Origin: Azospirillum sp. TSH58
GTDB lineage: Bacteria; Pseudomonadota; Alphaproteobacteria; Azospirillales; Azospirillaceae
NCBI RefSeq assembly: GCF_003119115.1
Contig: NZ_CP022367.1
Location: 917,501 to 981,500, forward strand
Length of the DNA: 64,000 bases
Reading direction: 5' to 3'
The position numbers were made by a program, and so were the translations under genes. The notes beneath the pieces were generated by a model that worked only from the letters and a program-made list of their open reading frames with translations, did no database searches and was not told the origin of the DNA. This document shows, piece after piece, positions 45,211-52,946 of this stretch. Within the stretch, counting starts at the first letter, position 1, and the number at the start of each line of letters is the position of its first letter.

Positions 45211-45279
45211 CGACCGCGGTTTCCCGGCCCGATCCCATTCGGTAGGAGGAGCGAGGACGGTGTGGACGCCCCGGCCGGG

Positions 45280-45855
45280 TCAGGCGGCGTCCTTCACCGC
45301 CTCCAGCAGGATGGTGATCTCGTCGACCACGTTGTTCTGGCTCTCGATGGCCTCGGCCACGTCCTGGTTCGTGACCTGCCCCGCCTTCAGCCGTTGCTGC
45401 CAGCGCGGCATCAGCTTGTAGCCGACGGACAGGATGCGGAAGTCCACGTTCAGATGCATGGCCAGCCGGGTGTTCGGCCAGCCGCGCTCGATGAATTTCC
45501 GGTTCTCTTCCATCGAGAACAGGCTCAGCACGTTGGGCGTGATCGGGCGGACATGGGTCGGGTCGCCGAGGAAGCCGTCGCTGCGCGGGTGCGGCACTTT
45601 GATGGTGATGCGCGCGCCGTGCCGGCAGACGCGGTGCATCTCCTTCATGATGGTCAGGAACTGCTCGGTCGTCTGGCCCATATGCTCCAGCGCGTGGATG
45701 AGCTGGATGTCGGCGACGCTGTTCTCCTCGAACGGCCAGGGCACGGCCTCCAGATCCGCCAGCACATCCGGTCCGAAGGTCCCGTACTTGTCCACATTCA
45801 GATAGCCGGGAAGCCGCGTGTCGCCGCAGCCGAGGTTGAGCTTCAGTTCGGGCAT
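45280..45855 (-). CDS. Class I SAM-dependent methyltransferase
   Basis: 191 aa. SAM-binding motif LNLGCGDTRLPGYLNVD, then the acidic-loop DLEAVPWPFEENSVADIQLIHALEHM. Similar enzymes modify surface glycans, and it converges with glf, so cell-surface polysaccharide modification is plausible but not shown. Substrate unknown. Confidence 0.82.
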   Translation of the reverse strand: MPELKLNLGCGDTRLPGYLNVDKYGTFGPDVLADLEAVPWPFEENSVADIQLIHALEHMGQTTEQFLTIMKEMHRVCRHGARITIKVPHPRSDGFLGDPTHVRPITPNVLSLFSMEENRKFIERGWPNTRLAMHLNVDFRILSVGYKLMPRWQQRLKAGQVTNQDVAEAIESQNNVVDEITILLEAVKDAA

Positions 45856-45900
45856 CCTGCGCGTTCCCGGCCAGCCGTTGTTGCCACCGGCGCGACCTTA

Positions 45901-45935
45901 CACCGCCCGCCGCCGCAACGACAGGGCGGGCGGTG
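45901..45935 (-). terminator. Hairpin downstream of nadC
   Basis: CACCGCCCGCC (45901-45911) pairs with GGCGGGCGGTG (45925-45935), an 11-bp GC-rich stem eight bases past the nadC stop. No T-run on either side. Confidence 0.5.
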
Positions 45936-45942
45936 GGCCATC

Positions 45943-46776
45943 CTACATGTCCAGCCCGATGTCCAGGTTCGGCGCGCTGTGGGTCAGCCAGCCGACCGAG
46001 ATCATGTCGACGCCCGCCTCCGCGATGGCCCGCACGGTGGACAGGGTGACGTTGCCGGACGCCTCCGTCACCATGCGCCCATCGACCATGGCGACGGCGC
46101 GGCGCAGCGTCTGCGGGTCCATGTTGTCGAGCAGCACCACGTCCACCGGCAGGGTCAGCAGCTCCTCCAGCTGATCCAGCGTGTCGACCTCGACCTCCAC
46201 CTTCACCATGTGGCCGATGGCGGCGCGGACGCGCTCCACCGCCGGGCGGATGCCGCCGGCCACGGCGATGTGGTTGTCCTTGACCAGAACCGCGTCGTCG
46301 AGCCCGAAGCGGTGGTTGAAGCCGCCGCCCAGCCGCACCGCGTGCTTCTCCAGCACGCGCAGGCCGGGGGTGGTCTTGCGGGTGCAGACGATGCGGGCGC
46401 GGGTCCCCTCGACCTCACGGACCAGCGCGCGGGTGGCGGTGGCGATGCCGGACAGGCGGCCCAGGATGTTCAGCGCCGTGCGCTCCGCCGTCAGCAGGGC
46501 GCGGGCGCGGCCGGTCACGGTGGCGATGGTGGCGCCGGGGGCCACGTCGCGGCCGTCGCCATGCTCCACCCGCAGCTCCGCCGCCGGGTCGAGGATGCGG
46601 AAGGCGGACAGGGCGACCTCCAGACCGGCGACGCGCCCGTCCTTGCGCGCGGCCAGCCGCGCCGTCGCCACGGCGTCCGCCGGGACGATGCTGTCGGTCG
46701 TGATGTCGCCGGCCCGACCGAGATCCTCCGCCAGGGCGGCGCGGACGATCGGTTCGAAGGTCAGAGGATGGAGCAT
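45943..46776 (-). CDS. nadC: Nicotinate-nucleotide pyrophosphorylase (quinolinate PRTase)
   Basis: Converts quinolinate and PRPP to nicotinate mononucleotide. 277 aa. Motifs [53 protein letters not shown] and [11 protein letters not shown] 46776 overlaps the end of nadB by 16 bases; longer open frames upstream are spurious. Last gene of nadABC. Confidence 0.94.
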   Translation of the reverse strand: MLHPLTFEPIVRAALAEDLGRAGDITTDSIVPADAVATARLAARKDGRVAGLEVALSAFRILDPAAELRVEHGDGRDVAPGATIATVTGRARALLTAERTALNILGRLSGIATATRALVREVEGTRARIVCTRKTTPGLRVLEKHAVRLGGGFNHRFGLDDAVLVKDNHIAVAGGIRPAVERVRAAIGHMVKVEVEVDTLDQLEELLTLPVDVVLLDNMDPQTLRRAVAMVDGRMVTEASGNVTLSTVRAIAEAGVDMISVGWLTHSAPNLDIGLDM

Positions 46777-48383
46777 GCGGCGTCTCCGGAAAGGGGGCTG
46801 GCGGCCCCGGTCAGGTCGGTGAGGGTGAAGCGGTGGCGCTGCGCCGCCGGGTCTTCCTGGGGGAAGTCGGTGCGGAAATGCGCCCCGCGGCTTTCGGTCC
46901 GGGCGAGCGCTGCGTGGACGATCAGCCGCCCGGTCAGCAGCCGGTTGCGCGCCTCGCCCCAGCGGCGGACGGCGGTGTGATCCGCCGGGCCGTGGTCGCC
47001 CAGCGCGTCGAGCGCCGCGGCGAGCCGGTCCAGCTTGCGCCGGGCGGCCAGCAGGCCTACCCCGTCGCGCACCAGCCCGGCGCCCTGGTAGAGCGTGCGG
47101 CGGGATTCGTCCGTCATGGCGTCGAGCAGGCCGGCCCCGACCTCCCCGGCCACCGCCGGGGCTTCGGGCAGGGCGAAGGGCGGCAGGGGGGGCAACTCCC
47201 GCCCGGCGACGTCGCGGGCCACCCGCGCGCCGAACACCAGCGCCTCCAGCAGCGAATTGCTGGCCAGACGGTTGGCGCCGTGGACGCCGGTGCAGGCGAC
47301 CTCGCCGCAGGCCCACAGCCCGTCCAGGCTGGTCCGCCCGGCGGGATCGGTGACCACCCCGCCCATGTGGTAGTGCGCCGCCGGGGCGACCGGCACCGGT
47401 TCCCGCCACGGGTCCAGCCCATGGGCGGCGCACAGCGCCAGCACGGTGGGAAAGCCGTCCGGTTTGGCGGCCAGCGCCGGGCGCAGGTCCAGCAACACCG
47501 GCTCCCCCGCCGCGACGCGGGCGCCGATGGCGCGGGCCACCACGTCGCGCGGGGCCAGCTCCGCCAGCGGGTGCTCCGCGGCCATGAAACGGACCCCGCG
47601 CCGGTCGAGCAGCACGGCACCGGCGCCGCGCAGCGCCTCGGTCAGCAGGGGGGCGGGGTCGGCGTCCACGGCGAGCGCCGTGGGGTGGAACTGCACGAAC
47701 TCGACGTCGGCGAGCAGCGCCCCGGCCCGCGCGGCCAGCGCCAGCCCGTCGCCGGTCGCCTCCGGCGGGTTGGTGGTGCGGGCGTAGGCCCCGCCGACCC
47801 CGCCGGTCGCCAGCACCACGCGCGGCGCGCGGTGGAACACCCAGCCGTCAGGATGGCAGGCCAGCACGCCGCAGACCCGCCCGTTGCGCACCGCCAGATC
47901 GACGGCGAAGGCGTCGCTCTCCACGCGGATCGACGGGGTGGCGCGCACCCGTTCCGCCAGCGCGGCGACCAGGGTCGCCCCGGTGGCGTCGCCGCCGGCA
48001 TGGACGATGCGCGCCGCCCCGTGCGCCGCCTCCCGCCCCAGCAGGGGGGCGCCGTCGGCATCGCGGTCGAAGGGCAACCCGGCGAGGAGCAGCGCCCGCA
48101 CCCGCTCCGCCCCCTCGCGGGTCAGCAGCAGGGCGCGGTCGGCGTCCACGAAGCCGGCGCCGGCGGCCACCGTGTCGGCGGCGTGCGCCTCCGGCCCGTC
48201 GCCGGGGCCGATGGCGGCGGCGATTCCGCCCTGGGCGTGGTTGCTGGAGCCGCCCGGCAGATCCGGCGTCTTGGTCAGCAGCGTGACGGCGCGGGGCGCC
48301 AGATGCAGGGCGGCGGTCAGCCCGGCCATGCCGGAGCCGATGACGACCACCTCCGAATCGCGGACCGTGTAGGGGGTGGGCAT
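46761..48383 (-). CDS. nadB: L-aspartate oxidase
   Basis: FAD enzyme making iminoaspartate for NAD synthesis. 540 aa. FAD motif [15 protein letters not shown], family stretch [25 protein letters not shown]-like [11 protein letters not shown] and the active-site region FVQFHPTAL. An open frame to 48533 would add about 50 residues from a palindromic repeat and is rejected. A 214-base gap holding that repeat separates it from nadA. Confidence 0.94.
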   Translation of the reverse strand: MPTPYTVRDSEVVVIGSGMAGLTAALHLAPRAVTLLTKTPDLPGGSSNHAQGGIAAAIGPGDGPEAHAADTVAAGAGFVDADRALLLTREGAERVRALLLAGLPFDRDADGAPLLGREAAHGAARIVHAGGDATGATLVAALAERVRATPSIRVESDAFAVDLAVRNGRVCGVLACHPDGWVFHRAPRVVLATGGVGGAYARTTNPPEATGDGLALAARAGALLADVEFVQFHPTALAVDADPAPLLTEALRGAGAVLLDRRGVRFMAAEHPLAELAPRDVVARAIGARVAAGEPVLLDLRPALAAKPDGFPTVLALCAAHGLDPWREPVPVAPAAHYHMGGVVTDPAGRTSLDGLWACGEVACTGVHGANRLASNSLLEALVFGARVARDVAGRELPPLPPFALPEAPAVAGEVGAGLLDAMTDESRRTLYQGAGLVRDGVGLLAARRKLDRLAAALDALGDHGPADHTAVRRWGEARNRLLTGRLIVHAALARTESRGAHFRTDFPQEDPAAQRHRFTLTDLTGAASPLSGDAACSIL

Positions 48384-48415
48384 GAGAGGCCTCCCGGAGA
48401 GAGGATCGTTCCAAC

Positions 48416-48591
48416 CCTCTCCCCCTGGGGAGAGGGTGGCCCAAAGGGCCGGTGAGGGGGGTGCGCGTGGCGGAGGGGGCGGCACAAGCGCAACCCCCTC
48501 ACCCCAACCCTCTCCCCGCTTTCGGCGGACCAAAGGTCCGCCTGTCGCGTCAGCGCAAATTTCGTTTGCGCGTGAGCAGAGGGGAGAGGGG
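48416..48591. repeat. GC-rich palindromic repeat, type A, long form
   Basis: CCCTCTCCCCCTGGGGAGAGGG, a GTGAGGGGGGTGCGCGTGG spacer, CCCCCTCACCCCAACCCTCTCCCC, then a second insert (GCGGACCAAAGGTCCGC and GCGCAAATTTCGTTTGCGC palindromes) before GAGGGGAGAGGG. Inside the nad operon between nadA and nadB. Confidence 0.75.
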
Positions 48592-48597
48592 ACACAC

Positions 48598-49608
48598 TCA
48601 GCGGGGCTTGACGGCCAGCATCCGCTCCACCGAACGGCGGGCGCGGTCGGCCACCTCCGGCGCGATGGTCACCCGCGGTTCCAGCGTGCGCAGGCTGTCC
48701 AGGATGTTCGCCAGCGTGATCTTCTTCATGTGCGGGCACAGGTTGCAGGGCCGCACGAACTCCGTCTCCGGCGAGGCCGCGGCCACGTTGTCGCTCATCG
48801 AGCACTCGGTGACCATCAGCACCCGCGGCGGGCGGCGGTCCGCCACGAAATCGACCATGCGCGCGGTGGAGCCCACGAAATCGGCGGCCTCCAGAACGTC
48901 GGGCGGGCATTCCGGATGGGCGATGACGATCAGCTCGTCGAAGCGGTTGCGGAACTCGCGGATCTCGTCGCCGGTGAAGCGCTCGTGCACCTCGCAATGG
49001 CCCTTCCAGGCGATGATCTCGACGCTCGTCTGGGTGGCGACGTATTTCGCCAGATACTCGTCGGGCAGCATGATGACGCGCGGCGCGCCCAGCGACTCCA
49101 CCACCTCCACCGCGTTGCCGGAGGTGCAGCAGATGTCCACCTCCGCCTTCACGTCGGCCGAGGTGTTGACGTAGGCGACCACCGGCACGCCCGGATAGCG
49201 CTCGCGCAGCAGCCGCACGTCGGCGGCGGTGATCGATTCGGCCAGCGAGCAGCCCGCCCCGGTGTCGGGGATCAGCACCGTCTTGGCCGGGTTCAGCAGC
49301 TTCGCCGTCTCCGCCATGAAATGCACGCCGGCCAGCACGATGACGTCGGCGTCGGTCTCGGTCGCCCGGGCGGCGAGGGCGAGGCTGTCGCCGACGATGT
49401 CGGCCACGCCGTGGAAGATCTCCGGCGTCTGGTAGTTGTGGGCGAGGATCACCGCGTTGCGCTCCCGCTTCAGGCGGTTGATCTCGTGGACCAGCGGGGC
49501 GTGGAACGGCCATTCGACGGCGGGGATCACGCGCTTCACGCGCTCGTAGATCGGCTGCGTCGCCGCGGCGATGTCGGGCGTGTAGGCAAGGCCGGTGGTA
49601 TCGCGCAT
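48598..49608 (-). CDS. nadA: Quinolinate synthase
   Basis: [4Fe-4S] enzyme condensing iminoaspartate with dihydroxyacetone phosphate. 336 aa. Cluster ligands lie in [16 protein letters not shown] and CNLCPHM; also AHNYQTPEI and [10 protein letters not shown]. First gene of nadABC; tandem operator-like inverted repeats lie directly upstream. Confidence 0.94.
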   Translation of the reverse strand: MRDTTGLAYTPDIAAATQPIYERVKRVIPAVEWPFHAPLVHEINRLKRERNAVILAHNYQTPEIFHGVADIVGDSLALAARATETDADVIVLAGVHFMAETAKLLNPAKTVLIPDTGAGCSLAESITAADVRLLRERYPGVPVVAYVNTSADVKAEVDICCTSGNAVEVVESLGAPRVIMLPDEYLAKYVATQTSVEIIAWKGHCEVHERFTGDEIREFRNRFDELIVIAHPECPPDVLEAADFVGSTARMVDFVADRRPPRVLMVTECSMSDNVAAASPETEFVRPCNLCPHMKKITLANILDSLRTLEPRVTIAPEVADRARRSVERMLAVKPR

Positions 49609-49622
49609 GGCGCATTCCTTTA

Positions 49623-49664
49623 ATGCTCGCGGTGAGCAAAACCATAAATACTCGATTGGAGCAT
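49623..49664. promoter_or_regulatory. Two tandem inverted repeats upstream of nadA (operator candidate)
   Basis: ATGCTC-GCGGT-GAGCAA (49623-49639) and ATACTC-GATTG-GAGCAT (49648-49664), same dyad form (ATRCTC-N5-GAGCAW), centres 25 bases apart, in an AT-rich patch. The position suggests binding by an NAD-biosynthesis repressor; which family is not determined. Confidence 0.6.
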
Positions 49665-49721
49665 ATCAAGCGGAAAAGAATGCGTGCTGCCGATCGTCGG
49701 TCCGGCGCCCGGTCGTTCCCC

Positions 49722-50084
49722 TTACTTGGCTTCCTGGCTGCTCAGGTCGGACGGGTTTTCGGAGCGGGTCGGCTCGTGCCCCGTGTCGGGTTCGCTGGCC
49801 CACTGGTTGGGGCGCGGCACCGGGTTGCCCTGCAGGTCGGGCGGCGCCCGGCGAACGTCGGCCAGGGCCTGCTGCAACTGAGCCCCCTGGGTTTCGCCGC
49901 TGGTCGACGGCTTGGGCGCCTGGACCCCCTGCTGGTTGGGGGGCGGCTCCTGGCTTTGCTGCACCTTGATGTCGTTGGACAGCGACTCCTTGGTGGCTTC
50001 CTGGGCGATGACGTTGCCGGTCATCAGCAGCCCGGCGACCAGACCGGAGGAAATGAGGCCGGTGGACATGAGAGCGGCGAGCAA
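49722..50084 (-). CDS. Secreted small protein of unknown function
   Basis: 120 aa. Signal peptide (TGLISSGLVAGLLMTGNVIAQ), then a Gln/Pro/Glu-rich, probably disordered body (PPPNQQGVQAPKPSTSGETQ). The TTG at 50084 is nine bases after AAGGAG; an ATG at 50069 is better as a codon but lacks a site. No domain recognised. Confidence 0.62.
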   Translation of the reverse strand: MLAALMSTGLISSGLVAGLLMTGNVIAQEATKESLSNDIKVQQSQEPPPNQQGVQAPKPSTSGETQGAQLQQALADVRRAPPDLQGNPVPRPNQWASEPDTGHEPTRSENPSDLSSQEAK

Positions 50085-50179
50085 GGCGGCGGACTCCTTT
50101 TTGGATGAATGGGCGACAAGGCCGTCCCCCCACCAACAGGCGTGGGCACCAACCCTCCCGTTCGCGCGTTAACAGGGGC

Positions 50180-50785
50180 ATGGACCCGACCGACGCCCCG
50201 ACCCTGCCGCCCATCTTCCGCCCCTGGCCCGCCGAGGCGGACGGCCCCTTCGCCACCGCCTGCCGCTTCGCCGCGGAGGAGGCGGCGCCCGGCACGCTCG
50301 TCCACAGCGGCCGGCGCGACCGGCTGGACGTGGCGGTGGTGCTGGTCCCCGACCGTCCGGACGCGGGCGACGGCCTCGCCGCCGTGACCCTGGTCGCGCT
50401 GGCCGACGCGCTGGAGGCGCTGGGGCCGCCGAACCAGAGCATCCGCTTCGACGGCGCGGGCCGCCTGCTGCTGAACGGCGCGGTGGCCGGCGGGGTGACC
50501 GTCGCCCTCGGTCCCGGCGCCGAGGACGGGCTTCCCGCCTGGGCCGTGGTCGGCGCGGAGCTGGAGGTCCTGGGCGATCCCGACGATCCCGACCCCGGAC
50601 GGCGCCCCGACCGCACGGCGCTGCGCGAGGAGGGCTTCGGCGACACCGACGCCGTGGCGGTGCTGGAGAGCTTCACACGGCATTTCCTGACCTGGATCGA
50701 CCGGTGGATGGACGCCGGCTTCGAGCCGGTGCGGCGGGTCTGGGAACAGCGGCTGATTCCCACGGCAGAGGAGACACGGCCATGA
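50180..50785 (+). CDS. Biotin/lipoate protein ligase-like protein in formate dehydrogenase operon
   Basis: 201 aa from ATG 50180 (MDPTDAPTLPPIFRP). It resembles the biotin/lipoate A/B ligase-like family seen next to formate dehydrogenases in alphaproteobacteria (RLDVAVVLVPDRP, SIRFDGAGRLLLNG). An open frame to 50105 adds basic residues without support. It overlaps the next gene by four bases. No ligase activity can be inferred; its context suggests a role in dehydrogenase assembly. Confidence 0.7.
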   Translation: MDPTDAPTLPPIFRPWPAEADGPFATACRFAAEEAAPGTLVHSGRRDRLDVAVVLVPDRPDAGDGLAAVTLVALADALEALGPPNQSIRFDGAGRLLLNGAVAGGVTVALGPGAEDGLPAWAVVGAELEVLGDPDDPDPGRRPDRTALREEGFGDTDAVAVLESFTRHFLTWIDRWMDAGFEPVRRVWEQRLIPTAEETRP

Positions 50786-51306
50786 CCGGAGCGGCCGAGC
50801 GGCGCGGCGTCGGCATCACGGTGGAGCGCCAGCGCATCGACAACCCGTGGGTGGACGCGCGCTGGCGGGTGACCGGCGCCCTGCCGGCCCTGCCCGACCG
50901 CGCGCCCTGGACCGTGCTGGCGCGGGACGGGGAGCGCACCGGCTATTACGCGGGCGCCACCGAGATCGTGCTCCATCCCGGCGAGACGGAGAATTACGTC
51001 GAGAATCTGAAGGGCGGCCGCCCGATGCTCTACGTCATCCTGCGCCGCTGCGCGGAGGAGCCGGGGCTGCGGCTGCTCGCCGTCACCGTCGATCCCGGCG
51101 AGGTCGACGCCCATTCCGACGCGGGCGACGACCTGATCGAGGCGATCCCCCTGCCGCCCGATCTGGCCGGATGGATGCGCGATTTCGTGGCCCGCCACCA
51201 CACCGAGCGTCCCTTCTACAAGCGCCAGCGCGACCGCGCCGACCCGGAGGCGCTGGCCCGCCGCGCCCCGGTGTCCCAACCCGGAAAGGACCACCGCCAT
51301 GGATGA
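50782..51306 (+). CDS. DUF3305-like protein in formate dehydrogenase operon
   Basis: 174 aa. ERQRIDNPWVDARWRVTGALP and ENLKGGRPMLYVILRR, ending RPFYKRQRDRADPEALARRA. Proteins of this type accompany periplasmic/membrane formate dehydrogenases but have no known activity. ATG 50782 overlaps the previous stop; the next gene starts eight bases before this stop. Confidence 0.72.
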   Translation: MTGAAERRGVGITVERQRIDNPWVDARWRVTGALPALPDRAPWTVLARDGERTGYYAGATEIVLHPGETENYVENLKGGRPMLYVILRRCAEEPGLRLLAVTVDPGEVDAHSDAGDDLIEAIPLPPDLAGWMRDFVARHHTERPFYKRQRDRADPEALARRAPVSQPGKDHRHG

Positions 51307-51898
51307 CCGTGCCCTGGATGACGGGTCCGAAGGCTTCCTGTCCCGCTGGTCCCGCCGCAAGCAGGAGGCGCGCACGGCGCCCGTCGAGACACCCGAGCCA
51401 CAGGAGGAGCGGGACATGGCGATGGAGGAGCGGCAGGCCGTTGCCGCTCCGCTGCCGGAACCCTTCGATCCGGAGAGCCTGCCGCCGGTGGAGAGCCTGG
51501 GTGCGGACAGCGACTACACCGGCTTCCTCGCCAGCAACGTCCCGCAGGAGCTGAAACGGCTGGCCCTGCGCAAGGCCTGGACCAGCGACCCGGTGATCGC
51601 AGGCTTCCGCGGCTTCGCCGAGTATGACTGGGACTGCAACGCCCCTGGCTACGGCAAGCTGCTCGCCACCGACCGCATCGCCGACCTGTTGGACCGCATC
51701 GCCACCGACGAGAAGCCGCCGGAGGAGGAGAAGCCGGAGGAGGTGGTGGTCGCTGACACGACTAAGTCTGAGGAAAGTGAGGGTCTTGCCCCCACCGACA
51801 GTCTTGCCCCCACCCCAACCCTCCCCCGCTGGGCGGGGGAGGGAGATGATCGCGGTGCGGCGGCAGTTCCCTCCCCTGCGAAAGCGGGGGAGGGTTAG
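51299..51898 (+). CDS. DUF3306-like protein, C-terminus encoded by palindromic repeat
   Basis: 199 aa. FLSRWSRRKQEA near the start and YDWDCNAPGYGKL near the middle fit the DUF3306 type accompanying formate dehydrogenase genes. Residues from about 170 (PTPTLPRWAGEG... PSPAKAGEG) and the stop codon itself come from a type B repeat (51806-51908). The original protein may have ended earlier. A frameshift is not needed to explain it. Activity unknown. Confidence 0.72.
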   Translation: MDDRALDDGSEGFLSRWSRRKQEARTAPVETPEPQEERDMAMEERQAVAAPLPEPFDPESLPPVESLGADSDYTGFLASNVPQELKRLALRKAWTSDPVIAGFRGFAEYDWDCNAPGYGKLLATDRIADLLDRIATDEKPPEEEKPEEVVVADTTKSEESEGLAPTDSLAPTPTLPRWAGEGDDRGAAAVPSPAKAGEG

Positions 51899-51908
51899 GG
51901 TGGGGGCA
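51806..51908. repeat. GC-rich palindromic repeat, type B, overlapping DUF3306 gene end
   Basis: CCCCCACCCCAACCCTCCCCCGCTGGGCGGGGGAGGG... CCCTCCCCTGCGAAAGCGGGGGAGGGTTAGGGTGGGGGC in outline; codes the last 30 residues and the TAG of the upstream gene. Confidence 0.75.
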
Positions 51909-52032
51909 GCACGGAGGCAGGGAGGCAAGACTATCGCCTGTCCCAGACTGCGCAACCTTTGTGCATTCCCGCTGTTGTGCCTGATGAGCCGGACCTTAAC
52001 CGGCCACGGAAAAGGCGAAGCGGGGCAAGGGC

Positions 52033-52713
52033 ATGGCGGAAACGGCCATCATCGACGACGCGGACCGGCTGCGGGCGCAGGCGTATGGCCTGCTGGCCCA
52101 TCTGTTGGCGCGTCCGCCGTCGCGCGACTTGCTGGGCACCATCGGGGCGCTGGCCGGGGACGGCTCGCCGCTGGGCCGGGCCATCAGCGATCTCGCCGCA
52201 CGCGCCCGTTCGCTCGCCGACGATCCGGACGGCGAACACCGGGCCGAGCGCGAGTATCATGAGCTGTTCATCGGCGTGACGCGGGGCGAGCTGGTTCCCT
52301 TCGCCTCCTACTACCGCACCGGCTTCCTGATCGACCGGCCGCTGGCGCTCCTGCGCGAGGACATGCAGGCGCTGGGCATCGAGCGCGCCCCCGGCGTCAG
52401 CGAGCCGGAGGACCACATCGCCGCCATCGCCGAGATCATGGGCGCGCTGGCCGCCGGGACCGTCGGCACGGCGGACGGCGAGCCGGACCTGCCGCGCCAG
52501 AAGCGCTTCTTCGAGCGCCACCTCGCCTCCTGGGCAGGCCGCTTCTTCCAGGACCTGGAGGAGGCGTCGGCGGCGCATCTCTACCGGCCCCTGGGCACCT
52601 TCGGGCGGCTGTTCCTGGACATCGAGACCAACGCCTTCGCGATGATCGCGCACGCCCCACCGGCTGCGGCGCGCGGGGCCGACCAGCGGGAGGGCACGAT
52701 CCATGCACCGTGA
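52033..52713 (+). CDS. TorD-like molecular chaperone
   Basis: 226 aa, all-helical chaperone for molybdoenzymes (DADRLRAQAYGLLAHLLARPP, EYHELFIGVTRGELVPFASYYRTGFL, RFFERHLASWAGRFFQDLE). Expected to hold the Tat signal of FdhA and keep the apo-enzyme ready for cofactor insertion. Its stop overlaps the Tat-signal small gene by 11 bases. The name fdhD is not used because that is a different protein. Confidence 0.82.
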   Translation: MAETAIIDDADRLRAQAYGLLAHLLARPPSRDLLGTIGALAGDGSPLGRAISDLAARARSLADDPDGEHRAEREYHELFIGVTRGELVPFASYYRTGFLIDRPLALLREDMQALGIERAPGVSEPEDHIAAIAEIMGALAAGTVGTADGEPDLPRQKRFFERHLASWAGRFFQDLEEASAAHLYRPLGTFGRLFLDIETNAFAMIAHAPPAAARGADQREGTIHAP

Positions 52714-52918
52714 CGACAACCCGAAAGCCGGCAAGACCGGACTGGAACGCCGCAGCCTGCTGAAGGGCCTCGGGCTGGGGGCGGCGGGGGCCGCCGCCGC
52801 GGCCGCCACCCTGCGCGCCGCCCCGGCGGAAGCGGAGGAATCGCGGCAGGAGCAGGTGAAGTCCCGCTACCGCGAAACCGACCATGTGAAGCGTTTCTAC
52901 GCGCTGAACCGACTCTGA
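52703..52918 (+). CDS. Small Tat-signal protein of formate dehydrogenase operon
   Basis: 71 aa. Tat-like motif LERRSLLKGLGLGAAG and an alanine-rich export segment, then about 30 polar residues (RYRETDHVKRFYALNRL). Similar small proteins sit ahead of FdhA in related operons. Probably an accessory subunit or assembly factor; activity unknown. Confidence 0.7.
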   Translation: MHRDDNPKAGKTGLERRSLLKGLGLGAAGAAAAAATLRAAPAEAEESRQEQVKSRYRETDHVKRFYALNRL

Positions 52919-52946
52919 CCGCGACTTTGATCCAGAGGGCCGCCCC

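Noticed and set aside
48384-48533. Longer N-terminus for NadB
   Set aside because: The extra residues are encoded by a palindromic repeat, and the ATG at 48383 fits the family start.
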